Source: Gammaproteobacteria bacterium (GTDB taxonomy: Bacteria > Pseudomonadota > Gammaproteobacteria > Steroidobacterales > XN24). From it: a stretch of DNA of 50,193 bases. Position 1 is the first letter of the stretch. Each line of letters starts with the position of its first letter. The notes beneath the pieces were generated by a model. That model was given only the letters and a program-made list of their open reading frames with translations. It did no database searches and had not been told where the DNA came from. The DNA lies in contig JARFQW010000150.1 in assembly GCA_029287575.1 (NCBI GenBank), forward strand, positions 1 to 50,193, given 5' to 3'. Shown here one piece after another: positions 17,691-27,822 of this stretch. The position numbers and the translations under genes are program-made.

Positions 17691-19391
17691 ATGTCACGAT
17701 CCGGCTTCTGCCTTGTTCTGATTCTGATGACGGTGAGTCCCATGTCGATCAGCTCCGACCGGCTTTCCGACAAGCCCTTCACGACCCGATCCGAGGTTCA
17801 CGCCGTCAACGGCATGGCCGCTACCAGCCAGCCCCTGGCCACCCAGATTGCCCTGGACATTCTCAGACAGGGTGGCAGCGCCGTCGATGCGGCGATTGCG
17901 GCAAATGCCGCATTGGGGCTGATGGAGCCCACCGGCTGCGGGATCGGTGGAGACCTTTACGCCATCGTCTGGGACAGCGAGAAAGGCGAGCTGACCGGGC
18001 TCAATGCGAGCGGCCGTTCGCCGAAATCCCTCACCCTCGACGAACTCCGCGAGCGGGGACTCGAGAAAATTCCGGCCTTCGGGCCGCTGCCGGTAAGCGT
18101 ACCCGGTGCCGTAGACGGCTGGTTCGAACTGCATGAGCGGTATGGCCGTCTGCCCATGGCTGACGTTCTTGCCCCGGCGGTCCGCTATGCGCGAGAGGGC
18201 TTCCCGCTCTCCGAGGTCATCGCCTATTACTGGGCCCGCAACGCGGAACGGCTGAAGGAGTTTCCGGGCTTTGCGGAAGTGTTCCTTCCCGGCGGGCGGG
18301 CGCCGGCGAAGGGCGAGATTTTCCGCAATCCCCGCCTCGCGGACACCTACGAGACCCTCGGTACGGAAGGGAGGGACGCCTTTTACAAAGGCGACATGGC
18401 TCGGGCCATCGCCGACTACATGGCCGAGCAGGGCGGGTTTATGACCTATGAGGACCTGGCCAGCCATCGCTCGGAGTGGGTTACGCCGGTGTCCACCAGC
18501 TACCGGGGCTACGACGTCTGGGAGTTGCCGCCGAATGGCCAGGGCATCGCCGCCCTGCAGATGCTCAATATCCTGGAGCCCTACGACCTTCGGGCCTTGG
18601 GCCATGACAGCCCCGAGTATCTTCATCTGCTGGTTGAGGCGAAAAAGCTCGCGTTCGAGGATCGGGCGCGCTTCTACGCAGACATGGATTTCGCCGACGT
18701 TCCCGTCGAGCGGTTGATATCCAAGGCGTACGCCGATGAGCGGCGGGCGCTGATCGACCCGAAACGGGCCGCGAAGGCCTACCCGGCCGGCGATTCGGCT
18801 CTGGAGAGCGGAGACACGATCTACCTGACGGTTGCCGACGCCGACGGCAACATGATTTCGCTGATTCAGTCCAACTACCGGGGCATGGGCTCGGGGATGA
18901 CGCCGGGGAACCTCGGGTTCGTCCTGCAGGATCGGGGCGAGCTGTTCAGCCTCGAGCCGGGTCACGCGAACGTCTACGAACCGGGGAAACGGCCGTTTCA
19001 TACGATCATTCCGGCCTTCGTGACCCGCGACGGCAAGCCGGTCATGAGCTTTGGCGTCATGGGTGGCGCCATGCAGCCCCAGGGCCATGTCCAGATCCTC
19101 GTGAACATGATCGATTTCGGTATGAATCTGCAGGAGGCGGGAGACGCGCCGCGCCTGCGGCACACCGGGTCTAGTCAGCCGACGGGCGAGCAAATGACGG
19201 ACGGCGGCGTGGTGGCCCTCGAAAACGGGTTCTCCCCCGAGACTGTCCGCGGTCTGCTCCAGCTCGGACACGAGGTGCGAACCGACCTCGGAGGCTATGG
19301 CGGCTATCAGGCGATTTACCGTGACCACGAGAACGGTGTCTACATCGGCGCATCGGAGTCACGCAAGGACGGTCACGCGGCCGGCTACTGA
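17691..19391 (+). CDS. Exported gamma-glutamyltransferase-family protein
   Basis: A 566-residue Ntn-hydrolase of the gamma-glutamyltranspeptidase family. These transfer or hydrolyse gamma-glutamyl groups, for example from glutathione, usually in the periplasm. Residues 1-22 look like a signal peptide (hydrophobic FCLVLILMTVSPMSI). GMAATSQPLATQIALDIL, GGSAVDAAIAANAALGLMEP and GCGIGGDLYA are N-terminal family motifs. The autocatalytic Thr is most likely T376 in SGDTIYLTVADADG. GSGMTP and PGKRPFHTIIPAF follow. The GDTIYLT pattern is that of the subfamily with YwrD-like members rather than classical Ggt, so the substrate may differ. The ATG at 17691 was chosen because it opens the signal peptide and has AGAAGGA upstream; an ATG at 17613 is also in frame. 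Confidence 0.9.
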   Translation: MSRSGFCLVLILMTVSPMSISSDRLSDKPFTTRSEVHAVNGMAATSQPLATQIALDILRQGGSAVDAAIAANAALGLMEPTGCGIGGDLYAIVWDSEKGELTGLNASGRSPKSLTLDELRERGLEKIPAFGPLPVSVPGAVDGWFELHERYGRLPMADVLAPAVRYAREGFPLSEVIAYYWARNAERLKEFPGFAEVFLPGGRAPAKGEIFRNPRLADTYETLGTEGRDAFYKGDMARAIADYMAEQGGFMTYEDLASHRSEWVTPVSTSYRGYDVWELPPNGQGIAALQMLNILEPYDLRALGHDSPEYLHLLVEAKKLAFEDRARFYADMDFADVPVERLISKAYADERRALIDPKRAAKAYPAGDSALESGDTIYLTVADADGNMISLIQSNYRGMGSGMTPGNLGFVLQDRGELFSLEPGHANVYEPGKRPFHTIIPAFVTRDGKPVMSFGVMGGAMQPQGHVQILVNMIDFGMNLQEAGDAPRLRHTGSSQPTGEQMTDGGVVALENGFSPETVRGLLQLGHEVRTDLGGYGGYQAIYRDHENGVYIGASESRKDGHAAGY

Positions 19392-19963
19392 CCGCCGCGC
19401 ATGCCCGGGTCGGACGCGCTGTCCGGCTTGAGGATTGCCGCCAGCACGACCCCGGCCACCAGCCACGCCACGGTGTTGTAGGTCAGGTTGAGCAACTGCC
19501 AGCTTCGGTCGCTGTACCACCAGATGGTGTCCCCGTAGTCGATGAAGAGGGCCGCAGCGAAACCGGCCGCCGCGATGAAGAGGACGCGGGAGCGATACGC
19601 CGGCAGGGCCGGGCCGGCACGCAGCAGCAGCCAGCCGAGGATCAGGCAGACCAGCCATCCGTGCACGAAGCCCCAGACGAAGATGCCCGGGTCCATCGCG
19701 GGCCTGCCGTCCATCTGGATGTGAACCATCGCCACCGGGCCCGCCCGGTGCAGGGCGTCCACCGCCGCCGGGTCCCCGGCAGGCGAAGGAACGAAGTAAA
19801 CCCCGGACTTGGGAAACGTTTCCCGCAAGGCCGCCTGGGCTGCCTGATCGTCGTCGGCGGACTGCATGACCGCGGCCGACATGGGGCTCAGCCCCCAGAA
19901 TACGAAGCCCCAGACAAACACCGCGAGAGCGGCCAGGAAACTGGCCAGAAGTAGCCTTTTCAT
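19385..19963 (-). CDS. Uncharacterised four-helix membrane protein
   Basis: A predicted 192-residue inner-membrane protein. One hydrophobic segment lies at the N-terminus (residues 5-25). A roughly 65-residue, probably extracytoplasmic loop contains SGVYFVPSP and GPVAMVHIQMDG. Three more hydrophobic segments follow at about 94-115, 120-140 and 155-176. I do not recognise a named family. The ATG at 19963 begins MKRLLLASF; an upstream ATG at 19978 adds five residues and has a poorly placed ribosome site. Its 3' end overlaps that of the convergent transferase gene by 7 nt. It lies 80 nt downstream of uvrA on the same strand and could be cotranscribed. Confidence 0.7.
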   Translation of the reverse strand: MKRLLLASFLAALAVFVWGFVFWGLSPMSAAVMQSADDDQAAQAALRETFPKSGVYFVPSPAGDPAAVDALHRAGPVAMVHIQMDGRPAMDPGIFVWGFVHGWLVCLILGWLLLRAGPALPAYRSRVLFIAAAGFAAALFIDYGDTIWWYSDRSWQLLNLTYNTVAWLVAGVVLAAILKPDSASDPGMRGGQ

Positions 19964-20043
19964 GATGACTGTCCCCATGCCCCCTGGGGGAAGTCTAGTC
20001 GAGCCGCTGGCGCTGGCGCCCCGCCGGCGGTTGGTGCCTGCGC

Positions 20044-22917
20044 CTATCGCCCGGCCCGGGCCCGCTTGCCCTTGCCCGCGCCGGGGTTGCCTCGGCCGGC
20101 AAGCGCCGGACCCAGATAATCTCCCGTGTATGAACCGGCAACACGGCTGACGGTTTCCGGCGTGCCTTCGGCCACCAGGGTGCCGCCGCCGCTGCCGCCC
20201 TCGGGTCCCAGATCGATGACCCAGTCTGCTGTCTTGATCACGTCGAGATTGTGCTCGATCACGACCACCGTGTTGCCGTGATCCCTCAGGCGATGCAGCA
20301 CCGTCAGGAGCTGGGCGATGTCATGAAAGTGCAGGCCGGTGGTCGGCTCGTCGAGGATATACAGGGTCTTGCCCGTGTCCCGCTTGGACAGTTCCTTGGC
20401 CAGCTTGACCCGCTGGGCCTCACCGCCCGACAGGGTGGTCGCGTTCTGTCCGAGCTTCACGTAGGACAGGCCAACGTCCATCAGGGTCTGGAGCTTGCGC
20501 TTCAAGACCGGGATGTTCGTGAAGAACGCGAGGGCATCCTCGATTGTCATCTCCAGGACTTCGTGGATGTTGCGGCCCTTGTAGCGAATCTCCAGCGTTT
20601 CCCGGTTGTATCGTTTGCCGCGGCAGACGTCGCAGGGCACATAAACGTCGGGCAGAAAGTGCATTTCCACTTTCAGCACGCCGTCTCCCTGGCAGGCTTC
20701 ACAGCGACCGCCCTTGACATTGAAGCTGAATCGCCCGGGTTTGTAGCCCCTCGTGCGCGCTTCCGACGTGTTGGCGAACAGATCCCGGATGGGTGTGAAC
20801 AGGCCGCTGTACGTGGCCGGGTTGGAACGGGGTGTGCGGCCGATAGGGCTCTGACTGATGTCGATGACCTTGTCGATCTGATCCAGCCCGTCGATACCCT
20901 CGTTCGGAGCCGGGCTCGTGGCGGCACCGTTGAGCTCGTGCGCGGCGGTCAGGTAGAGGGTGTCATTGATCAGCGTCGACTTTCCCGATCCGGAAACGCC
21001 GGTGATACAGGTAAACAGTCCCACCGGGATGGAAACGTCCAGGCCGCGGAGATTGTTGCCGCAGGCACCCCGGATCGTGATCTGGCGGGCGGGGTCGGGG
21101 GTATGCCGCTCGTCCGGGATCGGGATGTTCCGTCGTCCCGAGAGATATTGCCCGGTCAGTGAAGCGGCGTTTGCCTTGATGTCCGCCGGCGCGCCCTGGG
21201 CGACGATGCGTCCCCCGTGGACGCCGGCGCCCGGGCCGATGTCCAGGACAAAGTCCGCCGACTCGATCGCTTCCTCGTCGTGTTCCACGACAATGACCGT
21301 GTTGCCGATGTCCCGAAGATGCGTGAGCGTATTGAGCAGACGCCGGTTGTCCCGCTGGTGCAGGCCGATGGAGGGTTCGTCGAGGATGTACATGACTCCG
21401 ACGAGTCCGGAGCCGATCTGGCTGGCCAACCGGATTCGCTGCGCCTCACCGCCCGAGAGGGTTTCGGCGCTCCGGTCCAGGGTCAGGTAGTCCAGACCCA
21501 CGTCGACGAGAAAGCGGAGCCGGTCGCCGATCTCCTTGACGATCTTGCGGGCGATTTCGCCACGCCAGCCGGGGAGATCCAGCTGCTCGAAAAAATCGCG
21601 CGCGTCGCCGACGGACATCGAGGTCACCCCGGGGAGTTCCCGGTTGTCGACGAAGACGTTGCGGGCCGCCGGATTCAGGCGCGTACCGTCACAGGTCGGG
21701 CAGGCCTGGGTGCTGAGGTACTTGGCCAGTTCCTCCCGCACCGTTACCGATTCCGTCTCCCGGTAGCGGCGCTCCATGTTGGGCACGATGCCCTCGAAGC
21801 GGTGCTTTCGAGTGACCATGCCGCCGCGGCCGTCGAAGTACTTGAAGGCGATTTTCGTGGTTCCGCTGCCAAACAGAACGATCCTGCGGATGTTCTCCGG
21901 CAGGTCGGCAAAGGCCTGCTCGATATCGAAATCGTAGTGCTCGGCCAGACACTGGATGAGCTGAAAAAAGTAGGCATTACGTCGATCCCAGCCGCGGATG
22001 GCGCCACCGGCGAGACTGAGAGGCGGGTGCGCGGCCACCCGCTCGGGATCGAAGAACTGCTGCGAACCGAGGCCGTCGCAGGCGCCGCAGGCGCCGGCCG
22101 GGTTGTTGAACGAGAACATCCGCGGCTCGAGCTCCGGGATGCTGTAGCCGCAAACCGGGCAGGCGAATCGGTCGGAGAACAGGAGTTCTTCCCGGCCCGG
22201 TTCGTCCATATAGGCGATGCTGGCCACGCCTTCCGCCAGCTTCAGAGCCGTCTCGAACGACTCGGCCAGTCTCTGGCCGAGATCGGCGCGGACTTTGAAA
22301 CGGTCCACGACCACGTCGATGGAGTGCTTGCGATGCAGATCCAGCGGCGGCGGATCGTCCAGCTCCCAGATCTCACCGTCGATCCGGGCCCTCACGAAAC
22401 CCTGGGCGCGGAGTTCCGCGAGCATATGGGCGTGCTCGCCCTTGCGGTCCCGGACCACCGGCGCCAGCAGGAGCAGCCGCGTACCCTCCGGCAGTGCGAG
22501 CACCTGGTCCACCATCTGGCTGACCGTCTGGGCCTCGAGTTCCTCGTGATGGTCCGGGCAGCGCGGCGTGCCGGCGCGGGCGTAGAGTAGCCGCAGGTAG
22601 TCGTAGATCTCGGTCACCGTTCCAACGGTGGACCGGGGATTGTGGGAGGTGGACTTCTGCTCGATGGAAATGGCCGGCGACAGGCCCTCGATGGACTCGA
22701 CGTCCGGTTTTTCCATCATCGACAGAAACTGCCGCGCGTAGGCGGACAGGGACTCCACGTACCGGCGCTGGCCCTCGGCATAGATCGTGTCGAACGCCAG
22801 CGAAGACTTGCCCGACCCGGACAAGCCGGTGATGACAATCAGCCGGTCCCGGGGCAGATCCAGGTCCAGATCCTGCAGATTGTGGGTGCGGGCACCCCGA
22901 ATGCGTATCGTTTGCAT
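20044..22917 (-). CDS. uvrA: Excinuclease ABC subunit A
   Basis: UvrA of 957 residues, the damage-recognition ATPase of nucleotide excision repair. It starts [20 protein letters not shown]. Two ABC modules are visible: Walker [16 protein letters not shown] with signature [16 protein letters not shown], and Walker [16 protein letters not shown] with signature [16 protein letters not shown]. Zinc-binding cysteines occur as CPVCG...CGACDG and CEACQGDG...CDVCRG. The C-terminal tail is basic ([10 protein letters not shown]). The frame is open upstream of 22917, but homology starts at this ATG. It diverges from ssb, a classic gammaproteobacterial arrangement. Confidence 0.97.
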   Translation of the reverse strand: MQTIRIRGARTHNLQDLDLDLPRDRLIVITGLSGSGKSSLAFDTIYAEGQRRYVESLSAYARQFLSMMEKPDVESIEGLSPAISIEQKSTSHNPRSTVGTVTEIYDYLRLLYARAGTPRCPDHHEELEAQTVSQMVDQVLALPEGTRLLLLAPVVRDRKGEHAHMLAELRAQGFVRARIDGEIWELDDPPPLDLHRKHSIDVVVDRFKVRADLGQRLAESFETALKLAEGVASIAYMDEPGREELLFSDRFACPVCGYSIPELEPRMFSFNNPAGACGACDGLGSQQFFDPERVAAHPPLSLAGGAIRGWDRRNAYFFQLIQCLAEHYDFDIEQAFADLPENIRRIVLFGSGTTKIAFKYFDGRGGMVTRKHRFEGIVPNMERRYRETESVTVREELAKYLSTQACPTCDGTRLNPAARNVFVDNRELPGVTSMSVGDARDFFEQLDLPGWRGEIARKIVKEIGDRLRFLVDVGLDYLTLDRSAETLSGGEAQRIRLASQIGSGLVGVMYILDEPSIGLHQRDNRRLLNTLTHLRDIGNTVIVVEHDEEAIESADFVLDIGPGAGVHGGRIVAQGAPADIKANAASLTGQYLSGRRNIPIPDERHTPDPARQITIRGACGNNLRGLDVSIPVGLFTCITGVSGSGKSTLINDTLYLTAAHELNGAATSPAPNEGIDGLDQIDKVIDISQSPIGRTPRSNPATYSGLFTPIRDLFANTSEARTRGYKPGRFSFNVKGGRCEACQGDGVLKVEMHFLPDVYVPCDVCRGKRYNRETLEIRYKGRNIHEVLEMTIEDALAFFTNIPVLKRKLQTLMDVGLSYVKLGQNATTLSGGEAQRVKLAKELSKRDTGKTLYILDEPTTGLHFHDIAQLLTVLHRLRDHGNTVVVIEHNLDVIKTADWVIDLGPEGGSGGGTLVAEGTPETVSRVAGSYTGDYLGPALAGRGNPGAGKGKRARAGR

Positions 22918-22948
22918 GCGGTGCAGGGGGTCGTGAACGAAGCCCCTT

Positions 22949-22978
22949 ATGATACGCGCGGCCGGCCTCCGTAGCCAA
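22949..22978 (-). promoter_or_regulatory. Putative uvrA promoter
   Basis: On the minus strand TTGGCT (22978-22973) and TATCAT (22954-22949) are 18 nt apart, about 30 nt before the uvrA ATG. The hexamers match the consensus at four and five positions. No CTG-N10-CAG LexA box was seen in the 259-nt uvrA/ssb gap. Confidence 0.5.
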
Positions 22979-23048
22979 AGTGCGAAACAGTTACGCGACC
23001 CGACGGGCATTTCACGGTAAAACGCCTGAGTTTTCCCATGGGCCGCGT

Positions 23049-23054
23049 TACAAT
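23049..23054 (+). promoter_or_regulatory. Possible -10 element for ssb
   Basis: TACAAT at 23049-23054 matches the -10 consensus at five of six positions and lies about 120 nt upstream of ssb. No convincing -35 is present at 16-18 nt, so this is a weak call. The remaining uvrA/ssb gap shows no other recognisable element. Confidence 0.3.
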
Positions 23055-23176
23055 GTCGGGCTACATTTCAGCACCCGGCGCTTCGGAACCGTTCGTGGAA
23101 CGCTCGATCCTTCACGGTAGAGCGGCCGCGGGCGGGAGTTTCGAAGGGCCAGTCATTATTCAGCGAGGCTCTAGAC

Positions 23177-23614
23177 ATGGCGCGCGGCATCAACAAGGTC
23201 ATTTTGGTGGGCAATCTCGGCGCGGATCCCGAGACCCGATACATGCCCAGCGGCAGTGCCGTGACGAATATCCGGGTGGCCACGACCGAAAGCTGGCGGG
23301 ACAAGCAGTCCGGCGAGCAGAAGGAGCAGACGGAATGGCACCAGGTCGTGTTTTTCGACCGTCTGGCCGAGATTGCCGCGGAGTACCTCCGCAAGGGCTC
23401 ACAGGTCTACGTCGAGGGCTCGCTGCGAACCCGCAAGTGGCAGGACCAGAGCGGAAACGACCGGTACACGACCGAGATTCGCGGTCGCGAAATGCAAATG
23501 CTGGGCGGCCGCCCGGGCTCGGGGGCGCCTGCCGCCCGGCCTGCTCCCGCTCAGAGCGCGGCCCCGGCCTCCGCCGGGTCCGACGAGGACTTCAACGACG
23601 ATATTCCCTTCTAG
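23177..23614 (+). CDS. ssb: Single-stranded DNA-binding protein
   Basis: SSB of 145 residues. The N-terminal OB-fold spans about residues 1-110, with [34 protein letters not shown] and [14 protein letters not shown] short Pro/Ala-rich linker leads to the acidic tip [10 protein letters not shown], the docking site for RecQ, PriA, ExoI and other partners. The tail is shorter than in E. coli (178 aa). It is divergent from uvrA and about 80 nt upstream of sat/cysC. Confidence 0.97.
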   Translation: MARGINKVILVGNLGADPETRYMPSGSAVTNIRVATTESWRDKQSGEQKEQTEWHQVVFFDRLAEIAAEYLRKGSQVYVEGSLRTRKWQDQSGNDRYTTEIRGREMQMLGGRPGSGAPAARPAPAQSAAPASAGSDEDFNDDIPF

Positions 23615-23696
23615 CGATTCACTTTCCCGAATCGACCCGATCGCGTGCCCGCCGCTCAACGCGGCAAGGCGCGCTACTGCACGGAGAACGCAGACC

Positions 23697-25427
23697 ATGA
23701 ACCGAGCCGACAGCACGCTTCAGCTCATCAGCCCGCACGGCGGATTGCTGAAAGATCTCTACCTGACCGCGGAAGAAGCGGCGGCAGAGAAGATTCGCGC
23801 CCAGGAAATGACCTCCTGGGATCTCACGCCGAGACAGATCTGCGACATCGAGTTGCTGCTCAACGGCGCGTTTTCGCCGCTGGAAGGCTTTCTGGGCCGT
23901 GCGGACTATGACCGCTGCGTCAAGGAAATGCGCCTCGCCGACGGCACGCTGTGGCCGATACCGATCACCCTGGACGTAAGCGAAGCGTTTGCGGCGGGGC
24001 TATCGGAGGGCGAGGAAATCGCCCTGCGGGATCAGGAAGGCGTTCTTATTGCCACGATGGCCGTTGAAGACGTCTGGACCCCGGACAAGGCCGCGGAAGC
24101 CCGCGGCGTGTTTGGCAGCGAGGACGAAGCGCACCCGGGGGTCCGCTACCTGTTCAATGTCGCCGGCCCCACCTATGTCGGCGGGCGCCTGAAGGGTGTC
24201 GAGTCGCCGATTCATTACGACTTCCGCCACCTGCGCCAGTCGCCGCGGGAGCTTCGCGAGATGTTCCAGAGCAGGGGATGGCGCAAGATTGTCGCCTTCC
24301 AGACCCGCAATCCCATGCATCGGGCCCACCAGGAGCTGACCTTCCAGGCAGCCCGCCAGGCCGAGGCCAATCTGCTGATCAACCCGGTCGTCGGCATGAC
24401 CAAGCCCGGCGACGTGGATCACTACACGCGCGTGCGCTGCTATGAGCATGTGCTCAAGCGGTATCCGGAACAGACCACGGCCCTGAGCCTCCTGCCGCTG
24501 GCCATGCGCATGGCCGGGCCACGGGAAGCCGTCTGGCACGCCATCATCCGCCGCAACTATGGCTGCACCCATTTCATCGTCGGCCGCGACCACGCCGGTC
24601 CGGGCAAGGACAGCAAGGGCGAGGATTTTTACGGTCCCTACGATGCCCAGGATCTGATGAAGGCCCACGAAGACGAGCTGGCCATCGAAATGGTGCCGTT
24701 CCGGATGATGGTCTACGTCGAGGACCGGGCCCAGTACGTGCCAGTGGACGAAACGAAGGAAGACGAAAGCGTCCTGAACATCTCCGGGACCGAATTTCGC
24801 CGCCGGCTTCAGGAAGGTCTGGATATCCCTGACTGGTTTTCCTATCCGGAGGTGGTGGCCGAGCTGCGCAAGACCCATCCGCCCCGCCATCGGCAGGGTG
24901 TTGTCCTCTTTTTCACGGGCCTGTCCGGCGCCGGGAAGTCGACGATTGCCAACGCCCTGATGGTCAAGATGATGGAGATGGGCGGGCGTCGCGTGACCCT
25001 GCTGGACGGCGACCACGTCCGCAAGAACCTTTCCAGCGAGCTGGGCTTCTCCCGGGAGCACCGGGACCTGAACATTCTTCGGATCGGATACGTCGCAAGC
25101 GAAATCGCCAAGAACGGCGGCATTGCGATCTGTGCGCCGATCGCGCCGTATTCGTCGACCCGGCGGATGGTCAGGGACATGGTGGAAGCCGTCGGCGGCT
25201 TCGTGGAGGTCCACGTGGCCACGTCGCTGGAGGTCTGCGAATCACGGGATCGCAAGGGGCTCTATGCCAAGGCCCGCGCAGGCGTGATCAAGGAGTTCAC
25301 CGGCATCAGCGACCCCTACGAGGTGCCTGAGAACGCGGAGATCGTCATCGACACGGGAAATATCTCGCCGGACGAGGCCGCCAACCAGCTGCTCGTGAAG
25401 CTGGAATCCCTGGGCTACATTCGTTAG
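23697..25427 (+). CDS. Bifunctional sulfate adenylyltransferase / adenylylsulfate kinase
   Basis: A 576-residue fusion of ATP sulfurylase (about residues 1-392) and APS kinase (about 400-576), which converts sulfate to APS and then PAPS. The sulfurylase part has QTRNPMHRAH at 202-211 and GRDHAGPG at 296-303. The kinase part has the P-loop GLSGAGKST at 408-416, DGDHVRKNL at 437-445 and FTGISDPYEVPE near the end. Both active sites look intact. This replaces the CysD/CysN/CysC set used by enterics. The ATG at 23697 has GGAG upstream; the frame is open further back across ssb, but homology starts here. Cysteine-pathway genes are not adjacent in this window. Confidence 0.95.
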   Translation: MNRADSTLQLISPHGGLLKDLYLTAEEAAAEKIRAQEMTSWDLTPRQICDIELLLNGAFSPLEGFLGRADYDRCVKEMRLADGTLWPIPITLDVSEAFAAGLSEGEEIALRDQEGVLIATMAVEDVWTPDKAAEARGVFGSEDEAHPGVRYLFNVAGPTYVGGRLKGVESPIHYDFRHLRQSPRELREMFQSRGWRKIVAFQTRNPMHRAHQELTFQAARQAEANLLINPVVGMTKPGDVDHYTRVRCYEHVLKRYPEQTTALSLLPLAMRMAGPREAVWHAIIRRNYGCTHFIVGRDHAGPGKDSKGEDFYGPYDAQDLMKAHEDELAIEMVPFRMMVYVEDRAQYVPVDETKEDESVLNISGTEFRRRLQEGLDIPDWFSYPEVVAELRKTHPPRHRQGVVLFFTGLSGAGKSTIANALMVKMMEMGGRRVTLLDGDHVRKNLSSELGFSREHRDLNILRIGYVASEIAKNGGIAICAPIAPYSSTRRMVRDMVEAVGGFVEVHVATSLEVCESRDRKGLYAKARAGVIKEFTGISDPYEVPENAEIVIDTGNISPDEAANQLLVKLESLGYIR

Positions 25428-25478
25428 GCAGGATGGAAACTGCCGCATTCCCGGTGTAACTTGAGACGTTCCTGAACC

Positions 25479-26831
25479 ATGACCCGAACACTGTTCATCA
25501 AGACCTTCGGGTGTCAGATGAACGAGTACGACTCGTCGAAAATGGCGGACGTGCTCCGGGACTCCCACGGTCTGCTGCCGGCCTCCTCTCCGGAGGAGGC
25601 CGACGTATTGCTCCTAAATACCTGTTCGATCCGCGAGAAGGCCCAGGAAAAGGTCTTCTCGCTGCTCGGCCGCTGGCGGCAGCTCAAGGAAGCGCGCCCC
25701 GGCACGATTATCGGCGTCGGAGGGTGCGTGGCCAGCCAGGAGGGGGATGCGCTGCTCGAGCGGGCGCCCTTCGTGGACATCGTGTTCGGGCCCCAGACCC
25801 TGCATCGGCTTCCGGAACTGCTTGATTCCGTTCGCGGTCAGGGGTGCTCGGCCGTGGATATCTCCTTTCCGGAGATCGAGAAATTCGATCGGCTGCCCGA
25901 GCCCAGGGCGGAAGGGGCGACGGCCTTCGTTTCGGTGATGGAAGGCTGCAGCAAGTACTGCACCTTCTGCGTCGTTCCCTACACCCGGGGCGAGGAGGTC
26001 AGCCGGCCCTTCGAGGACGTGATCGCGGAGGTGGCAAGCCTGGCTGCCCAGGGCGTTCGCGAGATCAATCTTCTCGGCCAGAACGTCAACGCCTATCGCG
26101 GTCCCGGCGGGGACGGAGCGGTTTACGATCTGGGCATGCTGATTCGCTATGTAGCGGCCGTGGACGGCGTGGATCGCATCCGATTCACGACATCTCACCC
26201 CGTGGAATTCACCGACAGCCTGGTGGAGGCCTATGCGGACGTCCCGGAACTCGCCGGCTACCTGCATCTGCCGGTGCAGAGCGGCTCCGACCGCATACTG
26301 GCGCTGATGAAGCGGGGCCACACGAGCCTGGAGTACAAACAGAAGATCCGCCGGCTTCGCGAAGCCCGGCCGGGGATCAGCATCTCGTCGGATTTCATTG
26401 TCGGCTTTCCCGGTGAGACCGATCGGGACTTCGAGCAGACCATGAATCTCATCGCGGAGGTCGGCTTCGATCAGTCCTTCAGCTTTATTTACAGCGCGCG
26501 ACCGGGAACACCCGCGGCGGGGTTGCCGGATGATGTGGACATGGCCGAAAAATCCGGCCGGCTGGCGCTGTTGCAGCAGCGCATCAACCAGCAGGCGGCG
26601 GAGATCAGCCGGTCGATGGTGGGCAGCGTCGAGTCCATTCTGGTAGAGAAGTCGTCGGTGAAGGATCCGGCGCAAATGGCGGGCCGCACTGAGAACATGC
26701 GCTGGGTCAACTTCGACGGCAGTCCGGACCTGATCGGCCAGTTCGTGGACGTCGTGATCACCGAGGCGCTGCCGAATTCCCTGCGCGGCCGGTACGCTGG
26801 ATTGTCCGCGCAGGTAGAAAAGAGTGCCTGA
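25479..26831 (+). CDS. miaB: tRNA-2-methylthio-N6-dimethylallyladenosine synthase MiaB
   Basis: MiaB of 450 residues, a radical-SAM methylthiotransferase acting on A37 of tRNAs. The UPF0004 domain carries C12, C49 and C83, ligands of the auxiliary 4Fe-4S cluster ([30 protein letters not shown]). The radical-SAM motif is C157-x3-C161-x2-C164 in [31 protein letters not shown] and [11 protein letters not shown] are conserved. A TRAM domain occupies roughly residues 380-446. It heads the miaB-phoH-ybeY-corC-lnt operon and overlaps the next gene by 8 nt. Confidence 0.97.
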   Translation: MTRTLFIKTFGCQMNEYDSSKMADVLRDSHGLLPASSPEEADVLLLNTCSIREKAQEKVFSLLGRWRQLKEARPGTIIGVGGCVASQEGDALLERAPFVDIVFGPQTLHRLPELLDSVRGQGCSAVDISFPEIEKFDRLPEPRAEGATAFVSVMEGCSKYCTFCVVPYTRGEEVSRPFEDVIAEVASLAAQGVREINLLGQNVNAYRGPGGDGAVYDLGMLIRYVAAVDGVDRIRFTTSHPVEFTDSLVEAYADVPELAGYLHLPVQSGSDRILALMKRGHTSLEYKQKIRRLREARPGISISSDFIVGFPGETDRDFEQTMNLIAEVGFDQSFSFIYSARPGTPAAGLPDDVDMAEKSGRLALLQQRINQQAAEISRSMVGSVESILVEKSSVKDPAQMAGRTENMRWVNFDGSPDLIGQFVDVVITEALPNSLRGRYAGLSAQVEKSA

Positions 26832-27822
26832 AGAGCCTCCGGCCGGGGAGGAATCGACCCGGGACCTTGTCCTGGAGCCCGCGGACAATGCGCGGCTGGC
26901 CAACCTCTGCGGCCAGTTCGACGAGCACGTCCGGCAGATCGAGTCCCGCCTCGGGGTGGAGATTCGTGCCCGCGGCAACCGGTTCTCCGTCAAGGGCGCA
27001 AGCGCCGCGGCTGAGGCCGCGGGCCGTGTTTTGGAACTGCTCTATGAGGAAGCCGCGACCGAGACCATAGAACCGTCCCGGGTGCACGTCCTGCTGCAGG
27101 AGTCGGGCATGTTCGAGCCGCAAACCGGGCAGGGCGAAACCCAGGCCGAGGCAGTGGTGCATACCCGCCGCGGCCGGATCCGGGCCCGCGGGCCGAACCA
27201 GCGCCGCTACATCGACGCGGTGAGGCAGGGCGATCTGTGCTTTGGTATCGGACCCGCCGGAACCGGCAAGACGTGGCTTGCGGTGGCCTGCGCCGTGGAA
27301 GCGCTCGAAAGAGAGGAGGTGCGGCGCATCGTCCTGGTGCGCCCGGCCGTCGAGGCGGGTGAGCGGCTGGGGTTTCTGCCCGGGGACATGTCACAGAAGG
27401 TCGATCCCTATCTTCGACCGATGTACGACGCGCTTTACGAAATGCTCGGATTCGACCGGGTCGCCCGTCTGATCGAACGCAATGTCATTGAAGTGGCGCC
27501 GCTTGCGTTCATGCGCGGGCGTACGCTCAACGAGGCGTTCGTCATACTGGACGAGGCCCAGAACAGCACCGTCGAACAGATGAAGATGTTTCTGACCCGA
27601 ATCGGTTTCGGCTCCCGGGCCGTCGTTACCGGGGACATCACTCAGACGGATCTTCCCGGTCATCGCGCGTCCGGGCTGGAACACGTCAGCCGTATCCTCG
27701 ATGGGGTAGCCGGAGTTCACTTCATCTGGTTCACGGCCCGTGACGTTGTCCGACATCCCCTGGTGCAGCGGATCGTCGAAGCCTATGCCCGCGCCGACGA
27801 CGCGGAGGCGGGGAGCCGGTGA
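26824..27822 (+). CDS. ybeZ: PhoH-like ATPase (YbeZ)
   Basis: A 332-residue PhoH-family NTPase. Residues 15-75 form a KH-like RNA-binding region ([16 protein letters not shown]). The Walker A GPAGTGKT is at 143-150 and the Walker B VILDEAQN at 240-247, with [16 protein letters not shown] following. YbeZ works with YbeY in ribosome maturation and RNA processing. The start is GTG at 26824, inside the miaB end. It overlaps ybeY by 4 nt (GTGA). No nearby ATG is a better start. Confidence 0.93.
   Translation: MPEEPPAGEESTRDLVLEPADNARLANLCGQFDEHVRQIESRLGVEIRARGNRFSVKGASAAAEAAGRVLELLYEEAATETIEPSRVHVLLQESGMFEPQTGQGETQAEAVVHTRRGRIRARGPNQRRYIDAVRQGDLCFGIGPAGTGKTWLAVACAVEALEREEVRRIVLVRPAVEAGERLGFLPGDMSQKVDPYLRPMYDALYEMLGFDRVARLIERNVIEVAPLAFMRGRTLNEAFVILDEAQNSTVEQMKMFLTRIGFGSRAVVTGDITQTDLPGHRASGLEHVSRILDGVAGVHFIWFTARDVVRHPLVQRIVEAYARADDAEAGSR

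Noticed and set aside
21217-22590. 457-codon plus-strand open frame across uvrA
   Set aside because: Antisense shadow of uvrA with no family features.
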